From positions 1 through 17,125 of the forward strand of contig JAJRSP010000261.1 of NCBI GenBank assembly GCA_024278775.1: 17,125 nt of DNA, written 5' to 3'. Under the pieces are notes generated by a model. The model made no database searches. It worked only from the letters and a program-made list of their open reading frames with translations, and was not told the origin of the DNA. The translations under genes and the position numbers were made by a program. Source of the stretch: Planctomycetota bacterium (GTDB lineage Bacteria; Planctomycetota; Phycisphaerae; UBA1845). This document shows positions 8,444-15,640 of the stretch, one piece after another (position 1 is the first letter of the stretch; each line of letters begins with the position of its first letter).

Positions 8444-9145
8444 TCAGTTTCGGAATCGAAACCAGATAATGGCCGCCAACGCCTTGAACCCATCCCAAAC
8501 GCCGATTTTCTTGCCCTCGGCATAGTCGCGACCGGCGTAGCTGATGCCAACTTCAAACACACGCCACTTGCCGCGTGCCACCTTAGCGGTCAACTCCGGC
8601 TCCAAGGTGAACGTGTGACTGCGGATCGTGATGGATTGGATGACCTCTCGGCGAAACACCTTGTAACACGTTTCCATGTCCGTCAGGTTGAGATTGGTAA
8701 GCATATTCGATAGCAACGTCAGCACCCGATTGCCAATCATGTGCCAGAAGAGATGGACGCGGTGGTACTCGGAGCCGATGAACCTCGAGCCGTACACGAC
8801 ATCAGCCTTCCCCTCAAGAATGGGCCGAATCAGCCGGGGGTAATCGCGGGGGTCGTACTCCAGATCGGCATCCTGCACGAGCACGATATCCCCGGTGGCC
8901 AGTGCAAATCCCGAACGGACGGCCGCCCCCTTGCCCCGGTTCTGGGGTTGAAGCCTGATCTGAATCCGCTCCTCGGGCCAGCGTGCTTGCAACCGCGGGT
9001 ACAAATCGCGTGTGCCGTCCGTACTGCCGTCATCGACAATGATGATCTCTCGTTAGAGACCCGTATCCACCGCGATCACACTCGATAGCAACGCTTCCAA
9101 CGTCTTTTGCTCGTTGAACACCGGAATGACTATGGATAACCGCAC
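8444..9145 (-). pseudogene. Family-2 glycosyltransferase (DPM1-like) interrupted by one in-frame TAA
   Basis: Read from GTG 9145 (GGAG ten bases upstream), this frame encodes a typical dolichyl/polyprenyl-phosphate-sugar synthase-like GT-A enzyme of about 233 residues: VRLSIVIPVFNEQKTLEALL, then [41 protein letters not shown] with the DxD metal motif, VVYGSRF, and a normal C-terminus. Codon 31 is TAA (9053-9055), between DTGL and [10 protein letters not shown], where intact homologues carry a sense codon. Frame and homology continue on both sides, so a single substitution (AAA, GAA or CAA to TAA) explains it. A restart at TTG 9004 would lose the nucleotide-binding strands and is unlikely to be active. 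No transmembrane tail is visible. It lies between the 52-aa membrane protein and the export gene, so it probably served polysaccharide assembly. A sequencing error or rare readthrough cannot be excluded. Confidence 0.8.
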
Positions 9146-9201
9146 GCCGACCAATCTCCGTCGCCCGTTCACGCCGATCGCAGAAGGACAACCCCATCCG
9201 C

Positions 9202-9251
9202 AACCCATCGGTACCATCGTAACACAGGATTCGGCCCTGTCGCCATGGGTT
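9202..9251. repeat. Nested inverted repeats upstream of the glycosyltransferase
   Basis: An outer pair AACCCAT (9202-9208) / ATGGGTT (9245-9251) encloses an inner pair ACAGG (9224-9228) / CCTGT (9236-9240) with a seven-base loop. It lies in the 160-base gap between the 52-aa ORF and the glycosyltransferase frame. The transcript could fold into a bulged stem-loop that modulates readthrough or stability. No T-tract follows. Confidence 0.3.
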
Positions 9252-9305
9252 CGTCCCCTACCGCCACGATGCCGCCAGACCTACATCAGCAACAATCACC
9301 AGGGG

Positions 9306-9464
9306 TTACTCAGGCGATGTGGACTCAGGTAAAGGGGACACGGCCTCTGACGTGGGCTGGCTCGGACTGGCCAGCCGTAAGACCACCCCTACCACAACCA
9401 GCAGCACACACCAGAAAATCACGACCCCCCAGCGTCCGGCTCGCGCACGCCCTGAGGGGTTCAT
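9306..9464 (-). CDS. 52-aa single-span membrane protein coupled to rmlD
   Basis: The ATG (9462-9464) overlaps the rmlD TGA (9461-9463) as ATGA, and GGGAG (9471-9475) lies six bases upstream, a textbook arrangement for translational coupling. The 52-residue product has a basic N-terminus (MNPSGRARAGR), one strongly hydrophobic segment at about 12-31 (WGVVIFWCVLLVVVGVVLRL) and a short polar tail rich in Pro, Ser and Glu. This predicts an inner-membrane protein with the positive N-terminus inside and the acidic tail outside. I recognise no family. Its place at the end of the rml genes suggests a small accessory role in polysaccharide assembly, but that is inference. It ends at TAA (9306-9308). 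Confidence 0.7.
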   Translation of the reverse strand: MNPSGRARAGRWGVVIFWCVLLVVVGVVLRLASPSQPTSEAVSPLPESTSPE

Positions 9465-10375
9465 GACGCACTCCCGGTCGATCCGGCTGACACCGACCGC
9501 TCCCGGCGCTGACGCAGGTAATCGGCAAGAGCCTCACGCCAAGGTCGCGGCTCCGAGCCGGTCCACCTGGTAAAACTGGTCGTGTCGAGCACGGAATAGG
9601 CGGGTCTCTCGGCAGGACGATCCAACCCATCCGATGTCATGCGATTCACCGCCACCTCGCACCCCGCCATCCGTACGATATCTTCCGCAAAACCGTGCCA
9701 CGAACACTGGTCGGAATTGCAAAAGTGAACAACCCCGGTTGCGTCGGCATCCAACAAATCCGCAATACCCCCGGCCAGATCCGACGCCAACGTGGGACAA
9801 CCCACCTGATCCGTCACCACGGTCAACGCTTCACCGGACTCGGCGCGAGCCAGGATGGCCTCGACAAAGTTCTTCCCCAACAAACCAAAGAGCCATGACG
9901 TACGCACCAGCAAATACCGACAACCGCTATTCGTCAGTGCCTTTTCGCCCGCCAACTTGGTCCGTCCGTATGCCGATAACGGATTCACTCGGTCATCCGG
10001 ACGGTAGGGACGAGTCGATGTGCCATCGAAAACAAAATCCGTACTAATATGTACCAACTTTGCATCGACGGACCCGCAAGCAGCGGCCAGGTTGCCGACA
10101 CCCGTCGCATTGACCGCGTGGGCTAACGCTTCGTCCGCTTCACACCCATCCACGTTGGTGTAAGCGGCCGCGTTAATCACCACGGAGGGTCTCAGTTCCG
10201 CCAGTTTTGCCGATACCGCCGCAGGCTCACAGATATTCAGGTCAAGATCAAAGAGGTGCAGCAGCCGATCGGCGCGATTACCGAAACGATCGCGCAACAC
10301 GCACGCCAGCTCACCGCCGAGCATACCTGCTGCGCCGATCAACACTACGGGACCGCAGGTCCAGGACTCACTCAT
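9461..10375 (-). CDS. rmlD: dTDP-4-dehydrorhamnose reductase
   Basis: A 304-residue cytoplasmic extended short-chain dehydrogenase that performs the last step of dTDP-L-rhamnose synthesis, NAD(P)H reduction of dTDP-4-dehydro-L-rhamnose. Visible features are the N-terminal Rossmann motif GAAGMLG (14-20), INAAAYTNVDGCE, the catalytic-side STDFVFDG (111-118; more often STDYVFDG), and the active-site Tyr136/Lys140 in YGRTKLAGE. A conserved VRTSWLFG stretch follows. Length is normal for the family. The ATG at 10375 overlaps the rmlB stop as ATGA and follows a GGGGG stretch seven bases upstream. The longer frame back to 10456 runs inside rmlB and is not used. Its own stop overlaps the 52-aa membrane protein. 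Expression is probably coupled to the whole rml run. Confidence 0.95.
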   Translation of the reverse strand: MSESWTCGPVVLIGAAGMLGGELACVLRDRFGNRADRLLHLFDLDLNICEPAAVSAKLAELRPSVVINAAAYTNVDGCEADEALAHAVNATGVGNLAAACGSVDAKLVHISTDFVFDGTSTRPYRPDDRVNPLSAYGRTKLAGEKALTNSGCRYLLVRTSWLFGLLGKNFVEAILARAESGEALTVVTDQVGCPTLASDLAGGIADLLDADATGVVHFCNSDQCSWHGFAEDIVRMAGCEVAVNRMTSDGLDRPAERPAYSVLDTTSFTRWTGSEPRPWREALADYLRQRRERSVSAGSTGSAS

Positions 10376-11403
10376 TGGTCGACCCCCACTACACCACCAC
10401 GACCATATTGCTTGTCGTAGTAGGTCAGGTATTCGCCGGTCTTGATCGGCTTCCACCAGTCGGGAGTGTCAACATACCAGTCGATGGTGTCGGCCATACC
10501 ACGGGCAAATTCAATCCGGGGACGCCAGCCGAGATCATGGGTCAAGCGAGAGAAATCCATCGCATAACGCCTGTCGTGACCCGGTCGGTCCTTCACCCGG
10601 CGAATCATCGACTCATCGTAGCCCAGATGGCTCAGGATGATGCCAGCGATATCGAGGTTGGTTTTTTCGCAGTCACCACCGATGTTGTAGATGCTGCCCG
10701 GGGCCGCCTTTTCGAGAATCAGCAGGATCGCCTCACAATGATCTTGCACGTGAATCCAGTCGCGAACGTTGAGACCATCACCATAGAGCGGGACTTTTTC
10801 CCCGGCGATCAGATTCGTCACAAACAGGGGAATTAGCTTTTCCGGAAACTGATACGGACCATAGTTGTTCGAACAGCGTGTGATGACGGCATCCAGCCCG
10901 AACGTCTTGTGGGCCGCATAGACCAGGAAATCGGCGGCCGCCTTCGAGGCGCTATAGGGGCTGCTCGGCGCAATGGGCGAGACTTCCGAAAAGGCACCCT
11001 CCGGTCCGAGAGAACCGTACACCTCATCCGTGGATACCTGAAGGAATCGCTTCACACCGTGGGGCCGGGCCAGATCGAGAAGCGTTTGCGTGCCAGCCAC
11101 ATTAGTCTGCACAAACGCGGCCGCGCCGTGAATGCTCCGATCCACGTGGCTCTCCGCCGCAAAGTTGACTACCATATCGATACCGCCATCAAACAGTGGG
11201 CGCATCGTGTCGGGATCACCAATATCGGCACGAACAAACCGAAAACGATCACTCGTCGAAAACTCGGAGAGGTTCGCCAGATTGCCCGCGTACGTCAGCG
11301 CATCGACCGCCAGCACCGACACATCGGGACGCTGATCGACCAGTAGCCTGACAAAAGTGCTGCCGATAAAACCGGCCGCCCCGGTAACCAAGACCGTTGA
11401 CAT
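10372..11403 (-). CDS. rmlB: dTDP-glucose 4,6-dehydratase
   Basis: A 343-residue cytoplasmic NAD-dependent enzyme converting dTDP-glucose to dTDP-4-dehydro-6-deoxyglucose, the second step to dTDP-rhamnose. The N-terminus MSTVLVTGAAGFIGSTFVRL gives the GxxGFIG nucleotide-binding motif. FAAESHVDRSI, the catalytic STDEVYG triad segment (T125, D126, E127) and Tyr150/Lys154 in YSASKAAAD follow. CSNNYGPYQFPEKLIPL and NVRDWIHVQDHC are characteristic of the family, and length is typical. The ATG at 11403 starts the homology exactly. Upstream in-frame codons to 11553 run through the end of rmlA and are rejected. The ribosome-binding site is weak (GGGG about 12 bases upstream), and the gap from rmlA is 26 bases. 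The stop overlaps rmlD by four bases. Confidence 0.97.
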   Translation of the reverse strand: MSTVLVTGAAGFIGSTFVRLLVDQRPDVSVLAVDALTYAGNLANLSEFSTSDRFRFVRADIGDPDTMRPLFDGGIDMVVNFAAESHVDRSIHGAAAFVQTNVAGTQTLLDLARPHGVKRFLQVSTDEVYGSLGPEGAFSEVSPIAPSSPYSASKAAADFLVYAAHKTFGLDAVITRCSNNYGPYQFPEKLIPLFVTNLIAGEKVPLYGDGLNVRDWIHVQDHCEAILLILEKAAPGSIYNIGGDCEKTNLDIAGIILSHLGYDESMIRRVKDRPGHDRRYAMDFSRLTHDLGWRPRIEFARGMADTIDWYVDTPDWWKPIKTGEYLTYYDKQYGRGGVVGVDQ

Positions 11404-11429
11404 AATGAATCGAAACCCCGCAATCAAGC

Positions 11430-12203
11430 TTACTTGGAACCCGCCACATTGGTCGAGGAAACCGCGGTGACGTCGGCCACCAGATTGGCACCGGCGTCGG
11501 CCACAAGCCGCCACGTACGATCGAGCGATGAAAACGTCCCCGCGTCCGACCACCAGCCTTCGAGCACGCCGTAGGTCATACTACCCTGCTCGATGTAAAA
11601 GTTGTTGACATCGGTGATTTCAAGCTCGCCGCGCTCGGACGGCTTGAGCCCGCGAATAAACTCGAAGACCTGCCGGTCGTACATATAGATACCAATAACC
11701 GCGTGATTCGATTTCGGCTTTGTCGGTTTCTCTTCGATACTGACCACGCGACCGTCCTTCAGTTCGGCCACGCCAAACCGCTGCGGATCGGGCACCTCCT
11801 TGAGCAAGATTTTCGCACCGCGCTGCTGCGTGAAAAACTCGCCAACGGCTTGTTTGATAGTCTTTTCTATGATGTTGTCGCCGAGCACCACGACGATTTT
11901 GTCGCCGTCGGCAAAGTGTTCCGCCAGGCGGAGCGCGTCGGCGATTCCTCCTTCTCCCTCCTGGTAGGTGTAGTGTAAATCTCGCAGGCCGAACTCTTTG
12001 CCGTTACCGAGTAACGTCAGAAAATCACCCGCGTCGTTTCCGCCGGTTACCACCATGATGTCCTCAATGCCGGCATTCACCAGGCACTGAATCGGATAAT
12101 AAATCATCGGACGATCATACACCGGGAGCAGGTGCTTGTTCGTTACGCGGGTCAGCGGCAACAAGCGCGTCCCCAGACCGCCCGCGAGAATCACACCTTT
12201 CAT
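11430..12203 (-). CDS. rmlA: Glucose-1-phosphate thymidylyltransferase, short form
   Basis: The 257-residue enzyme joins dTTP and glucose-1-phosphate to make dTDP-glucose, the first step to dTDP-rhamnose. Signature motifs are intact: GGLGTRLLPLT (8-18) and Lys23 in NKHLLPVYDRPM, metal-binding D109 in VLGDNI, EKP (158-160), and the second metal Asp D220 in GWWSDAGT. It is about 35 residues shorter than E. coli RmlA (293), the deficit lying at the C-terminus where the enterobacterial enzyme has helices that contribute to the allosteric site. Feedback by dTDP-rhamnose may therefore differ (inference). The ATG at 12203 follows AAGGA by about ten bases and lies two bases after the rmlC stop, indicating tight coupling. 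Confidence 0.95.
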   Translation of the reverse strand: MKGVILAGGLGTRLLPLTRVTNKHLLPVYDRPMIYYPIQCLVNAGIEDIMVVTGGNDAGDFLTLLGNGKEFGLRDLHYTYQEGEGGIADALRLAEHFADGDKIVVVLGDNIIEKTIKQAVGEFFTQQRGAKILLKEVPDPQRFGVAELKDGRVVSIEEKPTKPKSNHAVIGIYMYDRQVFEFIRGLKPSERGELEITDVNNFYIEQGSMTYGVLEGWWSDAGTFSSLDRTWRLVADAGANLVADVTAVSSTNVAGSK

Positions 12204-12205
12204 CG

Positions 12206-12661
12206 CTAGCCGTCCTTTCGTGCCCAATCGTAGGGGAAGTCATTGTCGTGCGGATCCACACGGTACTCATCCGGATCGGCATAATTGTACAACTCCGTCG
12301 GGCAGTTGATGACCATCGCTTCGTAATCGCTCACGCACTTGAACCCGTGGTACACGAGCGGTGGAATCTGCAAGAGGATCGGACGGTGATCGCCCATAAA
12401 AAACTCGTTGACCTCGCCATGAGTGGGTGAATCCTCACGACTGTCGTAGAGCACCACTTTCATCGTGCCGCGCACGCAAACGAAGTGATCCCACTGCTTT
12501 TTGTGATAGTGCCAGGCCTTCACAACACCGGGGTAGGCCGTGGTCATGTACATCTGACCAAATCCCCGGAACAATTCGTCGTCGCTACGGAGCATCTCCA
12601 TCAGCCGACCTCGTTCGTCCGGCATCACCTTCAACGGCTTAACTTTTGCACCCTCGATCAT
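12206..12661 (-). CDS. rmlC: dTDP-4-dehydrorhamnose 3,5-epimerase-like cupin
   Basis: The 151-residue cupin, placed directly before rmlA-rmlB-rmlD, supplies the epimerase step of dTDP-rhamnose synthesis by position and resemblance. The core is AWHYHKKQWDHFVCVRGTMK (49-68), then VLYDSRED, EFFMGDHRP, IPPLVYHGFK and the C-terminal YNYADPDEYR and DPHDNDFPYDW. The classical RmlC motif RGLHFQ is replaced by KAWHYH, and the protein is about 30 residues shorter than enterobacterial RmlC (about 183). It belongs to a divergent sub-group often annotated as an epimerase. Whether it epimerises both C3 and C5, or acts as a related sugar isomerase, is not settled by the sequence. GGGAG precedes GTG 12664 and ATG 12661; ATG is chosen. 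The start overlaps a possible upstream ORF as TGATG. Confidence 0.8.
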   Translation of the reverse strand: MIEGAKVKPLKVMPDERGRLMEMLRSDDELFRGFGQMYMTTAYPGVVKAWHYHKKQWDHFVCVRGTMKVVLYDSREDSPTHGEVNEFFMGDHRPILLQIPPLVYHGFKCVSDYEAMVINCPTELYNYADPDEYRVDPHDNDFPYDWARKDG

Positions 12662-12942
12662 CACTCGGGCACTCCCACCAAGTAGAATAGTACGCTCACA
12701 TCCGCCCCGCGCGACCTGCGTGACGCCTCGCCCTTCAGTGTATCGTGATGAACGCGACGCGCACACCACATCACCACAATGGCCGCAGACAACGGGATCA
12801 CCACGCCCCCCGGCTCGTTCCCCGACCCGCTACGAAGAAGCAGCCCAAAAACCGCCGCCCTACGACCGCACCCATAAAGGTTTTCGTCGCCGTAGGCGTC
12901 CAGCTTGGGTTTGAATTCGAAGGGAATCAGCTCCGTTCCCAC
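12661..12942 (-). CDS. Possible small membrane protein upstream of rmlC
   Basis: A 93-residue frame from GTG 12942 ends at TGA (12661-12663), which shares a base with the rmlC ATG (TGATG). GGGAGG lies seven bases before the GTG, although that GGGAGGCTCCC stretch is also a self-complementary hairpin. The product reads GTELIPFEFKPKLDAYGDEN, then a moderately hydrophobic segment (AAVFGLLL) and a clearer one, GGVVIPLSAAIVVMWCARRV, followed by a basic tail. One membrane span is plausible. I recognise no family. It could be the first gene of the rml transcript or a chance open frame in its leader. The overlap with rmlC and the ribosome-binding site are the only support. Confidence 0.35.
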   Translation of the reverse strand: MGTELIPFEFKPKLDAYGDENLYGCGRRAAVFGLLLRSGSGNEPGGVVIPLSAAIVVMWCARRVHHDTLKGEASRRSRGADVSVLFYLVGVPE

Positions 12943-13417
12943 GCGGGAGCCTCCCGACCATCCTCTCCACAATGCCAGGTCAGGTGCCACACTCCTTCAG
13001 AAAGCCAGCCCCAGACGTGGAGATTGGAGTAGCGCCCCATAATAACCGCGATCGTACGCGTAGAACTACGATAGACCACACGAGACATCTTCCGGGTGGA
13101 TGGGGAATCGAACCAACGTCACTCTGCGTCAACAGACATACCAACACGCAATCACCCCAAACCACCACGCATCGCGCGATAACCTGTCCGTCAACCCGCT
13201 TTCCACGTCGAGAATCACCATCAGGGATTTATTGATTCTTCGCCATGACGCTAGCTCCCCAATCTCAAGAGCGAGGGTTTTCCCAGCTCGTATCCACCGA
13301 TAACAGGTCTGTAATGCGGTTCTTACGTCCGAGAACTTATCCAGATTCCGAAAAAGAGGGCCTCCCCACGCCTGTGAGATTGATTCATTTTACAGCCCCG
13401 ATCACGAGTAATTATCG

Positions 13418-13445
13418 TTGACTGTGCTCGTATGCTGGGTAGACT
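13418..13445 (+). promoter_or_regulatory. Sigma-70-like promoter for the exosortase gene
   Basis: TTGACT (13418-13423) and TAGACT (13440-13445) are separated by 16 bases, close to consensus TTGACA-17-TATAAT. The start codon is about 75 bases downstream, in a locally AT-richer stretch. This is a pattern match only; no transcription start is known. Confidence 0.4.
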
Positions 13446-13508
13446 AGTTGGGGGAAACGATTGCGGCAGACTTTAAGGTACGCGGGGTCACATTATCCCA
13501 TTGCGTAC

Positions 13509-13513
13509 TGAGG
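13509..13513 (+). promoter_or_regulatory. Ribosome-binding site of the exosortase fusion
   Basis: TGAGG lies seven bases before GTG 13521. It supports the full-length start, so the nucleotidyltransferase-like N-terminus is translated as part of the same protein as the exosortase. Confidence 0.5.
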
Positions 13514-13520
13514 CGTCAGC

Positions 13521-15530
13521 GTGAGTAAAATCGGGGCAAAAAACTTGTCGGAAACCACTTCCAAGGTGGACCGTGCGGCGGGGGAATTTCGTCGGTTCGG
13601 CAGCCGAGAGCGCGAGGTCGATGTCATCATACTGGCCGGAAGCGTCGGTCATGAGGCGGCATGGGCGCGGGGCGTGCCGAGGGCCCTGTTGCCACTAACG
13701 CCGGAGCAGAGCGTGCTCACTGCACTGCTGGGGACCCTTTCCCACGCATTCGACGGCACCACGACCATCTGCGCCAACGGCAGCACACACAGCGTGGAGG
13801 AGCACGTCAACTCCCACGCCGCGAACCATACAGGCATCCGATACTATCGAGACAACATGCCGCGTGGCACCGGAGGCTGCATACGGGCTGCCGTGCCGGC
13901 CGATCAACAACGAACCATGCTCGTGACCGGGGGTGCCGTGTGGCTGGAGGATGATCCCCAGTGGATGGTCACCCAGCATCAGAGCATGGGCAACGCGTTG
14001 ACCGTATTCTGTACGGAACAAGACGGCGATAGCACGATCGACGGGCACCGCGCGTTCACACCAACCGGTGTCTACTGTGTCGAGCCAAGCGTGCTGCCAC
14101 ATATTCGAGAGGTAGGATTTCAAGACCTCAAAGAGCAAGTGATTCCCGCCCTGAAGAAGGCGGGGCTGCGTGTCGGCGCGGTGGTGCTTCGTAAACCCGC
14201 GATTGAAATATCCGACTGTCGAGATTACCTTCGGGCGGTATCGCGCGCGCTGGCGACAGGGGCCGGGACGCTCTCAGATTATCGTGAGCTGGCACCGGGC
14301 ATCTGGTGCGGACAGCAGGTCACCATCGCAGCGGACGCCCGGATCGTCGGTCCGGCCGTGATCGGACACGGCACCCACCTGGAAAGTCTATCCATGGTGA
14401 TCGGGCCGGCCATCATCGGGCACCACTGCACCGTTGGTGAACGTGCGTGGGCCATCCGATCTGTGGTACCCAACGAAACCCGGCTGGCTCCCGGGAAGAG
14501 ATACACCGATACTTTTGTGACCACGGCGGCACCGGTGGAGTTCATGCGGAATGGGCATGACGCACCGCCTCGCCACGAGGACACCGCGAAAGCAACGCCT
14601 GACACAGCTCCGACATCTCATCCCGCTTCGAACGTTGTAGCGCGTCTGAGAGAGTGGTGGCTTCCGGCGGCTGCCATGTGCGCGGCGTTCGCGTGGGCGT
14701 TTGCGTCCTCCTTGGGTAGGCTTTGGGGCTTCTGGCAGAGCAATGGCGACTACAGCGCGGGGCAACTCGTGCCGCTGGCGGCATTTTACATGATAGCGTC
14801 GCGCCGCAGCCCTCGGCGTGATGATCGGCAGTTCCAATGTTGGTCGATGGGGTTGGTCGTGTTCGCCGCGGGCGTCGTCATGCACCTTGTGGGCGGTGGT
14901 TATCACCACCACTCCTTGGAAAACATGGGCATGGTGCTGTCTGCCGTGGGTATCATCATGAGTATCGTCGGTCGTCAGGAGGCACGACGGCTGTGGTACC
15001 CGATGCTGTTCATGTTTTTGATGCTGCCGCTACCCAACCGGATACATTCGAAGGCGTTGGTTTGGCTTCAGGATATCAGCACGGGTGCGTCGCGGATGGT
15101 TCTCGAATGTCTCAATATACCGGTCACGCAGCGTGGCCATGTCTTGGACGTGTCGGGATATGGGCTCTCGGTGGCGGAGGCCTGTAGCGGACTGCGCATG
15201 GCGATTGCGTTTTTCATCGTGACCGCATTTCTGGTGTACCTTATTCGGCGTCCCCGCTGGCAAAAAGTGTTCGTCTTGGCGTCCAGCGTGCCCATCGCAC
15301 TCGCCTGCAACGTCGCACGAATCGTGTTGCTGGCGTCCCTCTACCACCTGGGCTTCGGCGGGTTTGCAAGAGGTGCCTTTCACGACGGCGCGGGGATGAT
15401 CATGATGCCGATGGCACTGCTCGTCGTATTCATCGAGTTTCTGTTGCTAAAAAGGCTGTCGGCATCGGTAGGTCCGCTCACGGCGTTTCAGGAACGTTCG
15501 AACCAGGCGCGTGTCGTCTTCAGAAGCTAG
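13521..15530 (+). CDS. Fusion: degenerate nucleotidyltransferase/beta-helix module plus exosortase
   Basis: The 669-residue protein has two parts. Residues about 33-250 resemble a sugar-1-phosphate nucleotidyltransferase: VDVIILAG at the start, RALLPLT, PRGTGGCIRAA (55-59 and 115-124 regions), GVYCVEPSVLPHI and a terminal helix. A short hexapeptide-like beta-helix follows (about 261-318; ARIVGPAVIGHGTHLESLSM). The signature GGxGTRL is replaced by AGSVGHEAAWARG, and the usual NGD metal Asp by TGG (136-138), so catalysis is unlikely. After a Pro/Thr-rich linker (about 345-372), residues 378-646 form about eight membrane spans of an exosortase with all hallmark residues: Cys555 in VAEACSGLR, Arg600 in NVARIVLL and His621 in FHDGAG. 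Exosortases cleave C-terminal sorting signals (PEP-CTERM type) and commonly accompany exopolysaccharide loci. No sorting-signal substrate is in the window. The exosortase assignment is strong; the role of the N-terminal module is unknown. Confidence 0.9.
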   Translation: MSKIGAKNLSETTSKVDRAAGEFRRFGSREREVDVIILAGSVGHEAAWARGVPRALLPLTPEQSVLTALLGTLSHAFDGTTTICANGSTHSVEEHVNSHAANHTGIRYYRDNMPRGTGGCIRAAVPADQQRTMLVTGGAVWLEDDPQWMVTQHQSMGNALTVFCTEQDGDSTIDGHRAFTPTGVYCVEPSVLPHIREVGFQDLKEQVIPALKKAGLRVGAVVLRKPAIEISDCRDYLRAVSRALATGAGTLSDYRELAPGIWCGQQVTIAADARIVGPAVIGHGTHLESLSMVIGPAIIGHHCTVGERAWAIRSVVPNETRLAPGKRYTDTFVTTAAPVEFMRNGHDAPPRHEDTAKATPDTAPTSHPASNVVARLREWWLPAAAMCAAFAWAFASSLGRLWGFWQSNGDYSAGQLVPLAAFYMIASRRSPRRDDRQFQCWSMGLVVFAAGVVMHLVGGGYHHHSLENMGMVLSAVGIIMSIVGRQEARRLWYPMLFMFLMLPLPNRIHSKALVWLQDISTGASRMVLECLNIPVTQRGHVLDVSGYGLSVAEACSGLRMAIAFFIVTAFLVYLIRRPRWQKVFVLASSVPIALACNVARIVLLASLYHLGFGGFARGAFHDGAGMIMMPMALLVVFIEFLLLKRLSASVGPLTAFQERSNQARVVFRS

Positions 15531-15640
15531 CGAGAAGTCAACGAGTAGACGTACACGGCGTATGTGGTACACAGACCGCGGGGTGAAGCTTGATCGGAAC
15601 ACGAACACAACATCAGATTCTGATTCACATCAACCATGAT

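Larger units (their letters stand above)
12943..13520. promoter_or_regulatory. Long divergent regulatory region between rml operon and exosortase gene
   Basis: About 580 bases (860 if the small ORF upstream of rmlC is not real) separate the leftward polysaccharide genes from the rightward exosortase gene. No convincing gene is seen: short + strand frames are rich in Arg, Thr and His and lack ribosome-binding sites. It contains a rightward sigma-70-like promoter (13418-13445), a small inverted repeat GTTCT/AGAAC (13319-13323 / 13332-13336), and should carry the leftward rml promoter, which I could not place. Confidence 0.5.

Noticed and set aside
8444..9004. 186-aa glycosyltransferase starting at TTG 9004
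   Set aside because: It lacks the N-terminal nucleotide-binding strands, which lie in the same frame upstream of the TAA. It is better described as part of an interrupted gene.
13092..13125. tRNA-like T-arm on the - strand (GGTTCGATTCC)
   Set aside because: The T-loop consensus is matched, but the flanking bases do not pair as a five-base T-stem and no complete acceptor stem or D-arm was found. It is probably a chance match; at most a remnant.
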